A stretch of DNA of 64,000 bases, from the NCBI GenBank assembly GCA_947471745.1, contig CANJKZ010000092.1, forward strand, positions 620,001 to 684,000, given 5' to 3'. Shown piece by piece: positions 20,590 to 30,360 of the stretch. The notes beneath the pieces are model-generated. The model saw only the letters and a list, made by a program, of their open reading frames with translations, made no database searches and was not told the origin of the DNA. A program made the translations under genes and the position numbers. The stretch is from Closterium sp. Naga37s-1 (Eukaryota > Streptophyta > Zygnematophyceae > Desmidiales > Closteriaceae). Position 1 is the first letter of the stretch; each line of letters starts with the position of its first letter.

Positions 20590-23500
20590 TAACCCTGTGA
20601 CGACCGCTGCGTAGCCTGGTCGTCAGCCCAAGAAGCGTCTGCGTGCCCAGTAAGGACCACTGGACTCTGCCCTCCAAGCACAAGCCCCATGCCCGACGTA
20701 CTGCACAAGTAGCGCAACACCCTCTTCGCTGCAGCCATGTGCTCCGGTCTGTGTCTCCCAGGAGCAACATAGCGTGCAAGAATGCTAAGAGGGTATGCAA
20801 GGTCAGGTCGTGTGCAGGTCATCAGGTACATGAGGCAGCCAACAAGCTCTGGGTACGGGCCACTCGACTCTACGGACTCATCCGAAGGCAGAGCTGAGAG
20901 CGAGTGGCGAGTAGGCAGAGGAGTGGCCTGAGGCGAGGAGTACGTGAAGCCGAAGCGCTGAAGGACCTGCTGCACCATGTGTGACTGAGTCAAGGTAATG
21001 GTGCGGCGTGCTCTGTCCCGAGTGATCTGCAAGCCAAGGTAGCTGCGCAGTTCACCCAGGTCTGTGCACGTGTGTCTCTTCTGCAGCTCGGACTTCACGT
21101 AGGCTAGTCCAGCAGTGTCAGCTGTGGCAAAGACCAAGTCGTCGACGTACACGAGGACGTAGAACGGCGGCAAAGAAGTGTCGGTGCGCAGAAACAACGA
21201 CGGGTCAGCAGTAGAGGGAGCAAACCCAAGAGCCGCAAGCGTAGTCCTCAGTGTGTCGTGCCACTCACGCGGTGCCTGGCGGAGACCGTAGACTGGCCGT
21301 CGGAGGCTCCACTGGGTGCCAGGAGGAAAAGTCCCAGTGAAGCCAGGTGGACGGCGCAGCCAGATCTCCTCGTGCAGGCTACCCTGCAAGAAAGCAGTAC
21401 TGAAGTCAAGAGAGTGGAGCTCGTAGTCGCGCTGAGCGGCTATGTGCAGCAGCACCCGAAGAGTGGTCATCTTCGGGGTGGGAGAGAAGGTCTGAAAGTA
21501 GTCAACTCCCTGCCGCTGACTGAAGCCACGAGCGACGTACCGCGCCTTGAAGACAGGTGGAGAGCCCGGCGGCCGCTTCACCCTGAAGATCCACATGCCA
21601 CTGACGATGTTCGCCCCAGGAGGGGGAACCGCGTCAACGTAGGTGCCTGTGGACTTCCAGGACGCCATCTCTGCATCCATAGCTGCCTGCCACTGAGAGG
21701 AGTAGGGACCCTCTACGGCCTCCGCGTAAGAGCGCGGAGTCGGGATGTCTAGTGCATCCGGGTCTCCCTCAGGGGCAAGTAGTACGGAACTCCTCCTGCC
21801 TGTCCTCAAGGACGTCCGTGCCAAGAGCACACTCACCCCCGACGGACGGAGGACAGACAGACGCAGACTCAGCAACAAGACCGGCCGCGTAGTCTAGACG
21901 ACAGCGAGCAGCAAAGTCGACGAGCTCAGCAACAAGCGCAGACGCAGCAGTGGACTCAAAAGAGGGGTCAGTGACGACAGTAGCAAGGAGACGTGTGACA
22001 GCAGGACTGGCAGCACGAAGAGAGTCCGACTCCGGGTCAGGAAGAGCAGGAAGAGAGGACTCAGGAGGAGAAGGCAAAGGGGCACGCAGAGGAGCAGTGG
22101 ACGGACGCAGAGACATCCGGTGCGTGCCAGGGACAGGAGGAGGACGTTGACGCGAACCACGACCACTAGTGCGAGCAGCACGGACAGGCGACGCAGGGCG
22201 AGACGCAGGCTCACGACGCTCAGCAAGACCTCCAGTAGGACCAGTGTAGGGAGAAGGAGCGGGCAGTGGGGAGGCCGGCTGGAACTGTAACTGTGACAGG
22301 ACAGGCTGTGGACACTCTAAGGGAGGAGGAGGACCAGTAGAAGGCGGGAGACCAAGAACCTGCTGAAGGAGCGGAACGAAGTACGGTCTAGGCCGCGCGG
22401 CGACTCCAGACACAGCAGGGACAGCACCAGTACCCCCAGCGGCAGCACCAGCGCCAGCAGCACCTCCAGCTCCAGGACCTCCAGCAGCACCAGTAGCACC
22501 CCCAGCAGGACCGCCTCCAGGACCGACAGCAGTAGCCTCAGCGCCAACGCCCTCAGCAGCTCCAGCTCCAGCACCTCCGGGACCCGCGGCACCAACACCC
22601 TCAGCAGCCGAAGAACCTCCAGCTCCAGCAGCACGCCTCCAGCGCCGGGCAAACCACTCGCGCAGCTCCTGTGGAGAGAGGGGCTCCCGCCGAGGCGAAG
22701 CACCCGGAGAACCGCCAGGTCCCGCACCGCCAGACGCCACAAGGGGAGGTCCAGTGGCCGCAGGCTCCGCAGCTCCAGGCTCAGCACCTCCAGACGCAGC
22801 ACCCCCTGGCTCAGCACCCCCAGTAGCAGCACCCCACGGCTCAGCACCCCCAGACTCCGCACCCCCAGGCTCAGCACCCCCAGTCGCAGCACCCCCAGGC
22901 TCAGCACTCCCAGACTCCGCACCCCCAGGCTCAGCACCCCCAGTCGCAGTACCCCCAGGCTCAGCACCCCCAGACTCAGCACCCCCAGGCTCAGCACCCG
23001 CAGCAGGACCAGAGTCACCAGCAACCTCGACCGGCTCGACTGCGTCTACCTGGGACACACCTGAAGGGGCAGGACCCTGAGGGGGAAGGGGGTCTACCGG
23101 GGGGGGACCTGGCACAAGGAAGTGCGGTGGCGGGGGGAGGGAAGGAGTGCGGTAGGGGAAGAGGCGGTAGAAGGGGACTGACTCGTCGAACGTGACGTCC
23201 TGGGAGGACAGAACACGACGAGAGGAGGGGTGGTAGAACTGCCACCCTGGAGCGTCAGGGGGGAAGCCGAGGAAGACACAGGGAGCAGCACGAGGGGACA
23301 GCTTGTCCGCAGACAAGTCGCGGACAAACGCCCGAGATCCCCAGACACGGAACGCAGACGCATCGCCGACCTTCCCCGTCCACAGCAGAGCTGGGGAGGT
23401 CTCCGGCCGGGAGACCCTGGGGTGAAGGTTGATCTGATGCGCCGCGTACCGAACCGCAAACGGCCACAGAAAATGGGGGGCAGCCGCATGCATCATGGAC

Positions 23501-26028
23501 GTACGAGCGACGTCCATGACCATGCCAATGCGGCGCTCAGCAATCCCATTTTGCTGTGGAGAGTCCGGAAGCGTAAAGGTCTGGCGGATGCCTCGTGCAC
23601 GACAGTAGGCTCGCAGAAGGCCAGAGGAGAACTCTCCACCTCGGTCAGAGTGCAGACGCAGAACAGGAAAGTCCGAGCCGAAGCTCCTCCTGAGCTGGAG
23701 ACGAGCTGCGCGGATCCAGTCGATCAACACCTCAGTGACATCACCCTTGCTGCGCAAGGGGAAGACTGTGGTGTAACGCGAGTAGTCGTCAACCACCAGC
23801 AGGAAGTAGCGCTCGTGACCCTGCCCACGGACGCGGGCGGGGCCCCACACGTCCATGTGAAGCGTCTGCAGAGGAGCCTCTGTCGGGGGAAACTGGGAGG
23901 AGTGAGGGGCAGCCCGGAGCCGCCCCTCGACACAGGGGACACAAGAAGGTCCGGGTCCCGAAGGAAGGGGAGGGAGAGACCGGGGAAGACCAGAGACAAG
24001 GACACGGGAAGCCATGCCCCGAAGACGAAGCAAGGAGGGGTGGCCAAGACGGTGGTGCCACAGGAGAGTCTCGTGAGACAGGCGGCGACACGAGCAGGGG
24101 GCAGACTCAGGACCAGACCTGGACGCAGCAGCAAACACCTGACCCGACGCAGCTACCTGGCCAGACGCAGGGACAGAAGGAGACGCAGTGGTCAGTGTGT
24201 AGAGACTCGACCCTGGCCGACGCGAGAACGTGGCCAGGTGTCGGCCTGTGCGGGCATCCGAGCAGTGGGTCACCCGCTGACTCGCAGGAGTAAACTGGTG
24301 AACCCCCGCATCCTGCAGGTCAGCACCACTCACCAAGTTCGTCGAGAACGAGGGGAGGTACAGACCAGACAAGGTGCCCGAGGGGGCAGCCGGACACGGG
24401 AGGACAGTGGAGAAGTGAGAGAGGACAGGACCCCCAGAGGGGTCAGCCAGGGAGACTGCAACCGGCCGGCCAAGCGGCGTGAGTGTGGTGCGGTCTCGAA
24501 AGAAGGAGCGAGAAGCCCCTGAGTCAAGTGTGAAGGTGAGGGAGGCCGAAGCCGACGCAGTACCTGAGAGCGCAGCCTCACCAGTACCTGAGAGTGCAGA
24601 CGCACTGGCACCTAGAGCAGCAGCCGCAGAAGTACCTGGCGCAGCAGTACCAATGCCCGGGTCGGGCGGGAGACACTGGTAACAGTCACCCTCCTCACTA
24701 ATAGTCACAGCATACATGGCAGCAAGGATAGCATCAAAGTCAAGATCAAAGACAGCTACGCCAGCCCTAGACAGCTCTCCCCAACGGGGAATCTCACTGG
24801 CCTCGGGGAACTGCTGACGCCAAGCGTCCGTCAGGCGGGCAAAGCAGCGCTGGGTGGTGTGGGCACCCCCACACTGCTCACCCGCGCGGTCGCCGGAACG
24901 AAGGACGTAGGTGCACGGACCAAAACCCCCACCCCGCTGACGCTGCGTGTACCACTCACGGAGCTGCTGGGGCGGGGGGATGTCCCGCGAACGCTGCTGC
25001 TGCTGCTGCTGCTGCTGACGCTGGCCACCACCAGGGCCAGCTCCACCCCCTCCGCCACCGCTGCCTCCACCTCCACCACCACCGCTGCCTCCGCTCCCAC
25101 CGCTGCCGCCACCGCCGCCTCCTCCTCCGCTGCTGCCACCTCCACCACCGCCCCCGCCACCACTCCCACCGCCACCCCCACTCCCTCCTCCGCCTCCACC
25201 GCCTCCTCCACCGCCCCCGCCAGCTCCACCCGCGCCCTTGCCCCCCTTGCCCCTGCCAGGGCGGCGTCTCCCGCTAGGGGCAGACGCCGCGCAGACCGAC
25301 TCAAGACCAAGCAGGTCGGCAGCAGCAGCAGAGGCAACAGAGGGCAGCAGGGGGGAAGGAGAACACCCCTCAAAGATGGGGGTGCGAGGGTCACCACGAG
25401 AGGCTCCTACAGCGACGATGCTCTTCTCAGCCGCCAGGAGGGACTTCTCGAGGAGGTCGACAGTGAGAGTGGTGGGACAGACCGAGAGGTAGTGGTCCCT
25501 GACTACGCGAAGGGAGTCAGGGAGGCGTGTGACGATGTAATAGAGAGTGATGTACATGGGGGGGGGGTTCTTGGCGCAGAACTCAGCAGGAAGGGCGGCG
25601 CGGTAGCGAGTGTCACTAGTGCGGAGGTGCGTAATGAGGTCAGCGACAGTGGGAAAGGCAGCAAGGTCAGGAAAGAGGTACGGTAGCATGAGGCGGCTCA
25701 GGGCAGCAGTGGCAGGGGAAGAGTAGCGCGCAACTACAGCGTCGTACAAGGTCTGAGCACTCTTGTACTGACTAAAGTGCGCGCGCTCAGTGGTAGGCAG
25801 GTGGCGACGTACAGCAAGACGTGCAGCAGCATCGCGGGTGGCCCACTGAGAGCGAACAGTGGGGTCAGCATCAGTAGCAGGGGCAGGAGAGGCGCCAGAG
25901 GTGAGGTCAAAGAGGGAAAGACCGTCCGCCCTATCGCACTGTAAGAACAGCTGCAGGTCGTCGACCCAGACCTCAAAGTCAATGGCTCGACCCTCAGCGT
26001 CAAAAGCGAGGACACTAGGGGTAGCCAT
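20590..26028 (-). pseudogene. Copia D gag-pol, frameshifted and lacking RNase H
   Basis: Start ATG 26028 (MATPSVLAFDAEG, as in family E; an in-frame ATG lies 14 codons upstream). The frame carries gag, Gly-rich run, poly-Gln, zinc knuckle, DSGAS protease, HHCC, integrase DDE and linker, and stops at 21769 after a 35-bp deletion near 21783. Family E at that site has the extra 35 bases flanked by a TCC repeat. RT with YVDD continues in the next frame. A second deletion (about 0.57 kb by comparison with E2) at about 20590 joins the SSQGY motif of RNase H straight to the 3' untranslated region, so the downstream acidic residues of RNase H are lost. Confidence 0.92.
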
Positions 26029-27170
26029 GACAACGACAGACGAGCAGTGCAAGCAGTAGGGGAAGGGCACGCAGTGACAGTGGGGCTGTGCTCACCGGAC
26101 AGGGCAGGTCGGGCGGCCCGGCAGTAGGGCGGCTCGGCTGCTCAGCGGCTCGGCGGCAGTGCGGCTCGGCGCCCGGGCGGCTCGGCGGCAGGGCGGCTCG
26201 GCTCCCGGGCGGCTCGGCGGCAGGGCGGCTCGGCTCCCGGGCGGCTCGGCGGCAGGGCGGCTCGGCTCCCGGGCGGCTCGGCGGCAGGGCGGCTCGGCTC
26301 CCGGCGGTTCTGCTGCTAGGCGGCTCCCGCAGGTAGGGCGGCGGTTGGGCCGCAGGTAGGGCGGCGGTCGGGCCGTAGGTAGGGCAGCGGGCTGGCCGCA
26401 GGTAGGGTGGCGGGCGGGCCGCAGGCAGGGCGGCGGTAGGGCCGCAAGTAGGGCGGCGGGCGGGCCGCAGTTAGGGCGGCGGGCGAGCCGCAGGTAGGGC
26501 GGCGAGTAGGCCGCAGGTAGGGCGGCGTGGGGCCGGGACGGGCGGCGCGCGGGCGTCGAGGGGCCGGGACGGGCGGCGCGCGGGCGTCGAGGGGCCGGGA
26601 CGGGCGGCGCGCGGGCGTCTAGGGGTCGGGCCGGGTGGCGCGCGGGCGTCTAGGGGCCGGGACGGGCGGCGCGTGGGCGTCGAGGGGCCGGGACGGGCGG
26701 CGCGCGGGCGTCTAGGGGCCGGGACGGGCGGCGCGCGGGCGTCTAGGGGCCGGGACGGGCGGCTCACGGGCGGCGAGGGGCCGGGACGGGCGGCGCGCGG
26801 GCGTCGAGGGGCCGGGACGGGCGGCGCGCGGGCGTCGAGGGGCCGGGACGGGCGGCGCGCGGGCGTCTAGGGGCCGGGACGGGCGGCGCGCGGGCGTCTA
26901 GGGGCCGGGACGGGCGGCGCGCGGGCGTCTAGGGGCCGGGCCGGGTGGCGCACTGGCGTCTAGGGGCCGGGACGGGCGGCGCGCGGGCGTCTAAGGGGCC
27001 GGGACGGGCGGCGCGCGGGCGTCTAAGGGCCGTGACGGGCGGCTAAAGGGGCCACTAGGGGCCAAGAGAGAGGGGAGCGCGACTCGGGTAGGGGCAGAGT
27101 GCGCTCCGGGCAGAAAAAAAAAACGGTGGGCCCTAGGAACAGTTCCCACGAGGGAACCTGCTCGATACCA
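26029..27170 (-). repeat. Copia D leader with three tandem repeat types
   Basis: On the plus strand: about 26100-26310 is a 31-bp-type GGCGGCTCGGCTCCCGGGC array; 26330-26530 is a GGCGGGCCGCAGGTAG array; 26530-27040 is a 31-32-bp GGGACGGGCGGCGCGCGGGC array ending in GTCTA or GTCGA. No gene. The primer-binding site is at 27157-27170. Confidence 0.85.
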
Positions 27171-27305
27171 TGAGAAAAGTAGAACGAGAATGAATGAACT
27201 ATGAATGAAGTGAGTACATATGGGAAACCCTAATTGGGTTGTACCCCCTATGGGATACCCCACTATAGCCTACACAACAGCATAAGCTATATATATGTTC
27301 TGACA
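27171..27305 (-). repeat. 5' LTR of copia D
   Basis: 135 bp, identical to the left copy, followed by TAAAC. Confidence 0.94.
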
Positions 27306-27310
27306 TAAAC

Positions 27311-27464
27311 CTGCACGTGAACTGGCCTTGTGGCCGCTTGCTAGTGCTCAGAATGCGTGGTGATCTTGAGATCCACCCTGAGCTTGCTTTGCTTTGTTTC
27401 TTCTCTTGACTGGTCTTGTGACCTCTTCTTGTGTTTGCTATCTCCCACTTCGCCTATGGGGGTG
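27311..27464 (+). other. Copia C 3' region, second part, and polypurine tract
   Basis: Resumes the copia 3' untranslated region after element D. It is very similar to the corresponding parts of B and E (GATCCACCCTGAGCTTG) and ends in CGCCTATGGGGGTG. Confidence 0.8.
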
Positions 27465-27593
27465 TGTCAAATTATATGTTTACTGTTATCTAGGCTGTTG
27501 TGGGTTTAGCCTTAGGGGGTACATTAAATTGCTCGACACTTCTTGTACCCCCTCCCTCTTACCTAATCCTCATTCCTTCCTAGTATTTCAACA
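27465..27593 (+). repeat. 3' LTR of copia C
   Basis: 129 bp, 5 differences from 8937-9065, followed by a T run containing the TTTTT target duplication. Confidence 0.92.
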
Positions 27594-27791
27594 TTTTTTT
27601 TCATATTTTATATTTAAAAAAAAAATATGAAAATGTGAAGAAAAAAAAAACTGCCCAAATCGATCGTAATAGGTTGCTTCGCAACCCAAAAAAAAGAGGA
27701 GGAAACGAGGAGAAGAAGCGCCGTTTCGCGCCCGACACATTCATTGACATTTCCTTCAGTTTTTTATTTTCTTCACACATTTGATCAATAG
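27594..27791. other. A/T homopolymer region left of the DIRS-like element
   Basis: T-run, palindromic TTTCATATTTT / AAAATATGAAA, A-runs, then mixed sequence. No gene was recognised. The true left end of the DIRS-like element could lie here, but I could not define it. Confidence 0.5.
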
Positions 27792-28063
27792 TTGCCCGTA
27801 CATGTACACGCACAGGCATGCTTCATGTTGGAATACTCAACCCGTATACCACTTGGCCTCAAATGTACAGGAGCACGACGGTGCGAGGCGGCATGCTACG
27901 ACGACCCATACGAATTTGTCGTTACAGACAGAACTATTACACAGATGCTGTCAGAATATTATGCTCTAGCCTGTAGTGGGGTGCTCTATAGCGAGTACAA
28001 CCCTTCTAGGGTTTGCTATTTGAATCCCAGTGTGTGCACTTCGGGCATCCCAGTGCGGGGGGG

Positions 28064-28202
28064 TGTCAGAGGTCCGCTGGTGATCCCCGATTGATCCTAG
28101 GGAAGGGTTACAGGCATGTTGGCCTGGGGGGTTATGGGCGCACTGACCCGCTACTGAAACAAGCCCTTTTATCCCAGTGGTCTAGTGGTTGGGATTCTGA
28201 CA
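28064..28202 (+). repeat. TRIM-T LTR, left copy
   Basis: 139 bp, TGTCAGAGG...CTGACA. About 10 differences from the right copy (28296-28437), so this insertion is older than the array at 18233. Confidence 0.88.
28167..28170 (+). terminator. Candidate pol III T4 terminator just upstream of the TRIM-T A box
   Basis: GCCCTTTTATCCC in each LTR places TTTT 7 nt before the A box (28167-28170, and again 28402-28405). A pol III transcript started at the left LTR would end at the TTTT of the next LTR after about 235-245 nt, i.e. one repeat unit. Inferred only. Confidence 0.4.
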
Positions 28203-28235
28203 TGGTATCAGAGAGGTCTCGGGTTCGAATCCCGG
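28171..28235 (+). promoter_or_regulatory. tRNA-like internal pol III promoter spanning LTR end and primer-binding site
   Basis: 28178-28188 TGGTCTAGTGG fits an A box and 28222-28232 GGTTCGAATCC is a perfect B box, 44 nt apart. The segment folds like a tRNA body: D stem 28180-28182 with 28193-28195; anticodon-type stem TCTGA (28196-28200) with TCAGA (28208-28212) around a 7-nt loop that contains the LTR/primer-site junction; T stem TCGGG (28219-28223) with CCCGG (28231-28235) around a 7-nt loop. The acceptor stem does not pair and position 33 is not T, so it is not a working tRNA gene. The same layout is present twice on the minus strand at 18374-18700. Confidence 0.7.
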
Positions 28236-28295
28236 TGTATGCACATGTAGGCCGTTGCCACTGTGCTCAGTCCTGGGCCTCCCAGTGTGGGGGGG

Positions 28296-28437
28296 TGTCA
28301 GTAGAGCTGCACTGTGAGATCCCCGATCGATCCTAGGGGGGGTTACAGGCGCGTTTGCCTGGGGGGTTATGGGCGCACTGACCCGCTACTGAAACAAGCC
28401 CTTTTATCCCAGTGGTCCAGTGGTTGGGATTCTGACA
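28296..28437 (+). repeat. TRIM-T LTR, right copy
   Basis: 142 bp, TGTCAGTAGAGC...CTGACA, followed by target duplication GATGC. The A-box-like motif here reads TGGTCCAGTGG. Confidence 0.88.
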
Positions 28438-30360
28438 GATGCGCGGTCGTCTTCGCGCGACCTTTGCATGGTGGAGCTCATGGTGCCCTAGCAGCCTCGT
28501 CCTCTCCGTCATCGCCAAGGGTTATTGGTTGCCATGGAGCCACGGCCCACCCCAACCTTTCCACAATCGCAATCATGTCGGGGCAAACACGCATGCCACG
28601 TTCACACGTACCGCCATCCAAGAACTCATAGAGACGGGAGCGGCAGTTCCAATGGCCGCAACGGAGCTTAGGTGTATAAGTTCACTCAACGTGGTCGAGC
28701 AAAAAGACAAATGCAGGCTCATTCTTGATCTGAGGAAAGTCAATGCCAACTTGATTGTCCCCAAGTTCAAGTATGAGGGGCTCAACCGTGTCGCCGACCT
28801 GGCGCGCGTTGGGGACTGGATGTTCTCCATTGACCTCAAATCTGGTTACCATCACATCGACATCCACCCATTGTGCTGGAAGTTCCTCGGCTTCGAATTT
28901 GATAGGCGCACATACGCATTTCGTTCACTACCATTCGGTCTCGCGACGGCTCCATTCGTCTTCACACAACTCATCAAGCAACTAGCTCGGCGTTGGCGAG
29001 AACAAGGCATCCGAGTCGTACCTTACGTGGATGACATCTTATTTCTCTACAAGTCGAAAGTTGATGCGCAAGCAATTTGCCAGCGGGTGATATTGGACCT
29101 TAAAGAGGCAGGCCTTGTGATAAACGCGAAGAAATCACAACTGTCACCATCGCAATATCTCCGATTCCTGGGCGTAGAACTGGAGACCGACACCGGCCGA
29201 TTCTCCATTGGTCCCGACCGACGAGCCTCACTACATGCAACCATTCGGAATCTCCTAAGCGCAAGCAGTGCATGCCGACCAGTCCCGGTCCGCCACGTGG
29301 CCAGAATCACTGGCATGCTTGCATCGATGGGTGTCGCACTTGGCGCGACCGCTCGTGCATTCAGCCACGCTATGTTACAAGTGATCAACGAAGCACCGTC
29401 ATGGAAAAGCGGCGTGGTTATCCCCCCATCTGCAGCAGAGGAGCTCCAATTTTGGCTCGAGGAGTTTGACCGTTTCAACGGCGCACCTTTTCACGTCAGG
29501 AACAGCTACGACGCGGTAATCCATGTGGATGCCACGGTTCATGGTTGGGGCGCCATTCTGACCACATTTCCGGGCGGCCTCAAAGAAGCTAGCGCAACCA
29601 TGTCAGAGCCGCTACGAGGAACGTCCAGCACGCGACGGGAGATCGAAGGCGTCCTTTGGGCGCTCCAAACATACGTGAACAAGATCAAGCAAAAACACGT
29701 TCTCGTGCGGGTGGACAACCAAGGCGTATTCTTCATCCTTCGCAAAGGCGGCTCTCACAGCCCCGACCTGACAACGGCATGCAAGAGCATCATCCGAACA
29801 TGCATGGAGCTTGGCACGCGCTTGATCATCGAATGGATTCCGCGCGAGCTCAACACACACGCCGACGAACTTTCAGAAATGGTCGACCACGACGATTACG
29901 CGCTGAAAACGCCGTGGTTCCGCATCTTGGAACGTCGTTGGGGCCCCCACTCCATCGACCTCTTCGCAAACTCTCGCAACACCCAACTGCCGCGCTTCTG
30001 CACAAAGATTCCCCACCCGGAAGCCAACGCAGTTGATGCGTTCTCGATCGGGTGGACACCCGAAAACAACTTCGCCTTCCCCCCGCCCCAACTGGTCCCA
30101 GCCGTCCTCCATCACGCACAACGCACCCATGCATCACTCACACTGATAGTTCCGCACTGGCCAGGCGCAAGCCGGTGGCCACTTTTGCAACCCTCTCCAT
30201 GCACTTGGGCTCCACACATCCACGCACACATCCCTCTGACACACGAAAGTCAATGCCTAGACGCAGGGTCCCATTCCAATGATTTTTCAGGCATGGGACT
30301 ACCGCATAGCCCAATTATTGCACTGAGAGTAGCATTTGACTAATTCAAAATGTCTACGCC

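Larger units (their letters stand above)
20389..27305 (-). mobile_element. Copia element D, antisense, internally deleted
   Basis: Identical 135-bp LTRs at both ends and target duplication TAAAC (20384-20388 and 27306-27310). It is transcribed from right to left: 5' LTR 27171-27305, primer-binding site TGGTATCGAGCAGG just left of it, leader, gag-pol, 3' LTR 20389-20523 preceded by the purine tract (CACCCCCATAGG on this strand). The LTR identity says recent insertion, but two deletions cripple the coding region. Confidence 0.95.
8937..27593 (+). mobile_element. Copia element C, old host of three nested insertions
   Basis: The LTRs at 8937-9065 and 27465-27593 are 129 bp each with 5 differences (about 4%), and TTTTT lies outside both ends. 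The pieces in order are LTR, leader (9066-10107), [B], leader (17541-18131), truncated gag with [miniature LTR array], linker remnant, 3' region (20207-20388), [D antisense], 3' region (27311-27464), LTR. Each nested element has its own 5-bp duplication, so the original element can be read by skipping them. Once they are skipped C is about 3.7 kb and non-autonomous. Confidence 0.88.
27949..28437 (+). mobile_element. Miniature LTR element (TRIM-T) with chimeric left unit, inside the DIRS-like element
   Basis: Target duplication GATGC (27944-27948, 28438-28442) bounds the whole 489 bp. Parts: 27949-28063 chimeric unit, LTR 28064-28202 (139 bp), interior 28203-28295 (93 bp), LTR 28296-28437 (142 bp). 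The chimeric unit begins like a copia LTR (TGTCAGAATATT..., CTAGGGTTT) and then switches near 28017 to a divergent TRIM interior (TTTGAATCCCAGTGTGTGCA, then a G-run). The primer-binding site TGGTATCAGAGA starts at 28203. A box 28178-28188, B box 28222-28232. Confidence 0.9.
27792..30343 (+). pseudogene. DIRS-like element: gag-end/reverse transcriptase-RNase H frame, interrupted
   Basis: The frame left of the miniature LTR insertion (27792-27948) continues in phase at 28439 once the insert and one GATGC are skipped. RT motifs: RLILDLRKVN (about 28718), SIDLKSGYHHIDI (about 28831), LPFGLATAPFVF (about 28930) and PYVDDILF (Asp pair 29030-29035). RNase H follows with HVDATVHGWGA (about 29522), RREIEGVLWAL (about 29635) and VRVDNQGVFF (about 29707). 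This arrangement, with YVDD-type RT and RNase H followed by a tyrosine recombinase and no integrase, is that of DIRS/PAT-type elements. The frame right of the insert is open for 634 codons. Confidence 0.85.

Noticed and set aside
23230-24522. 430-codon frame opposite the copia D gag-pol
   Set aside because: Antisense shadow of a GC-rich coding region; similar shadows recur opposite every gag-pol copy.
28171-28243. A functional tRNA gene in the TRIM-T element
   Set aside because: D, anticodon-type and T arms form, but the acceptor stem (28171-28177 with 28236-28242) does not pair and position 33 is A, not T. Treated as a tRNA-like promoter, not a tRNA.
28064-28437. Retrozyme (hammerhead ribozyme in LTRs)
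   Set aside because: Small size and concatemers fit, but the LTR has CTGACCC near GAAAC and no CTGANGA core, so a hammerhead cannot be drawn.
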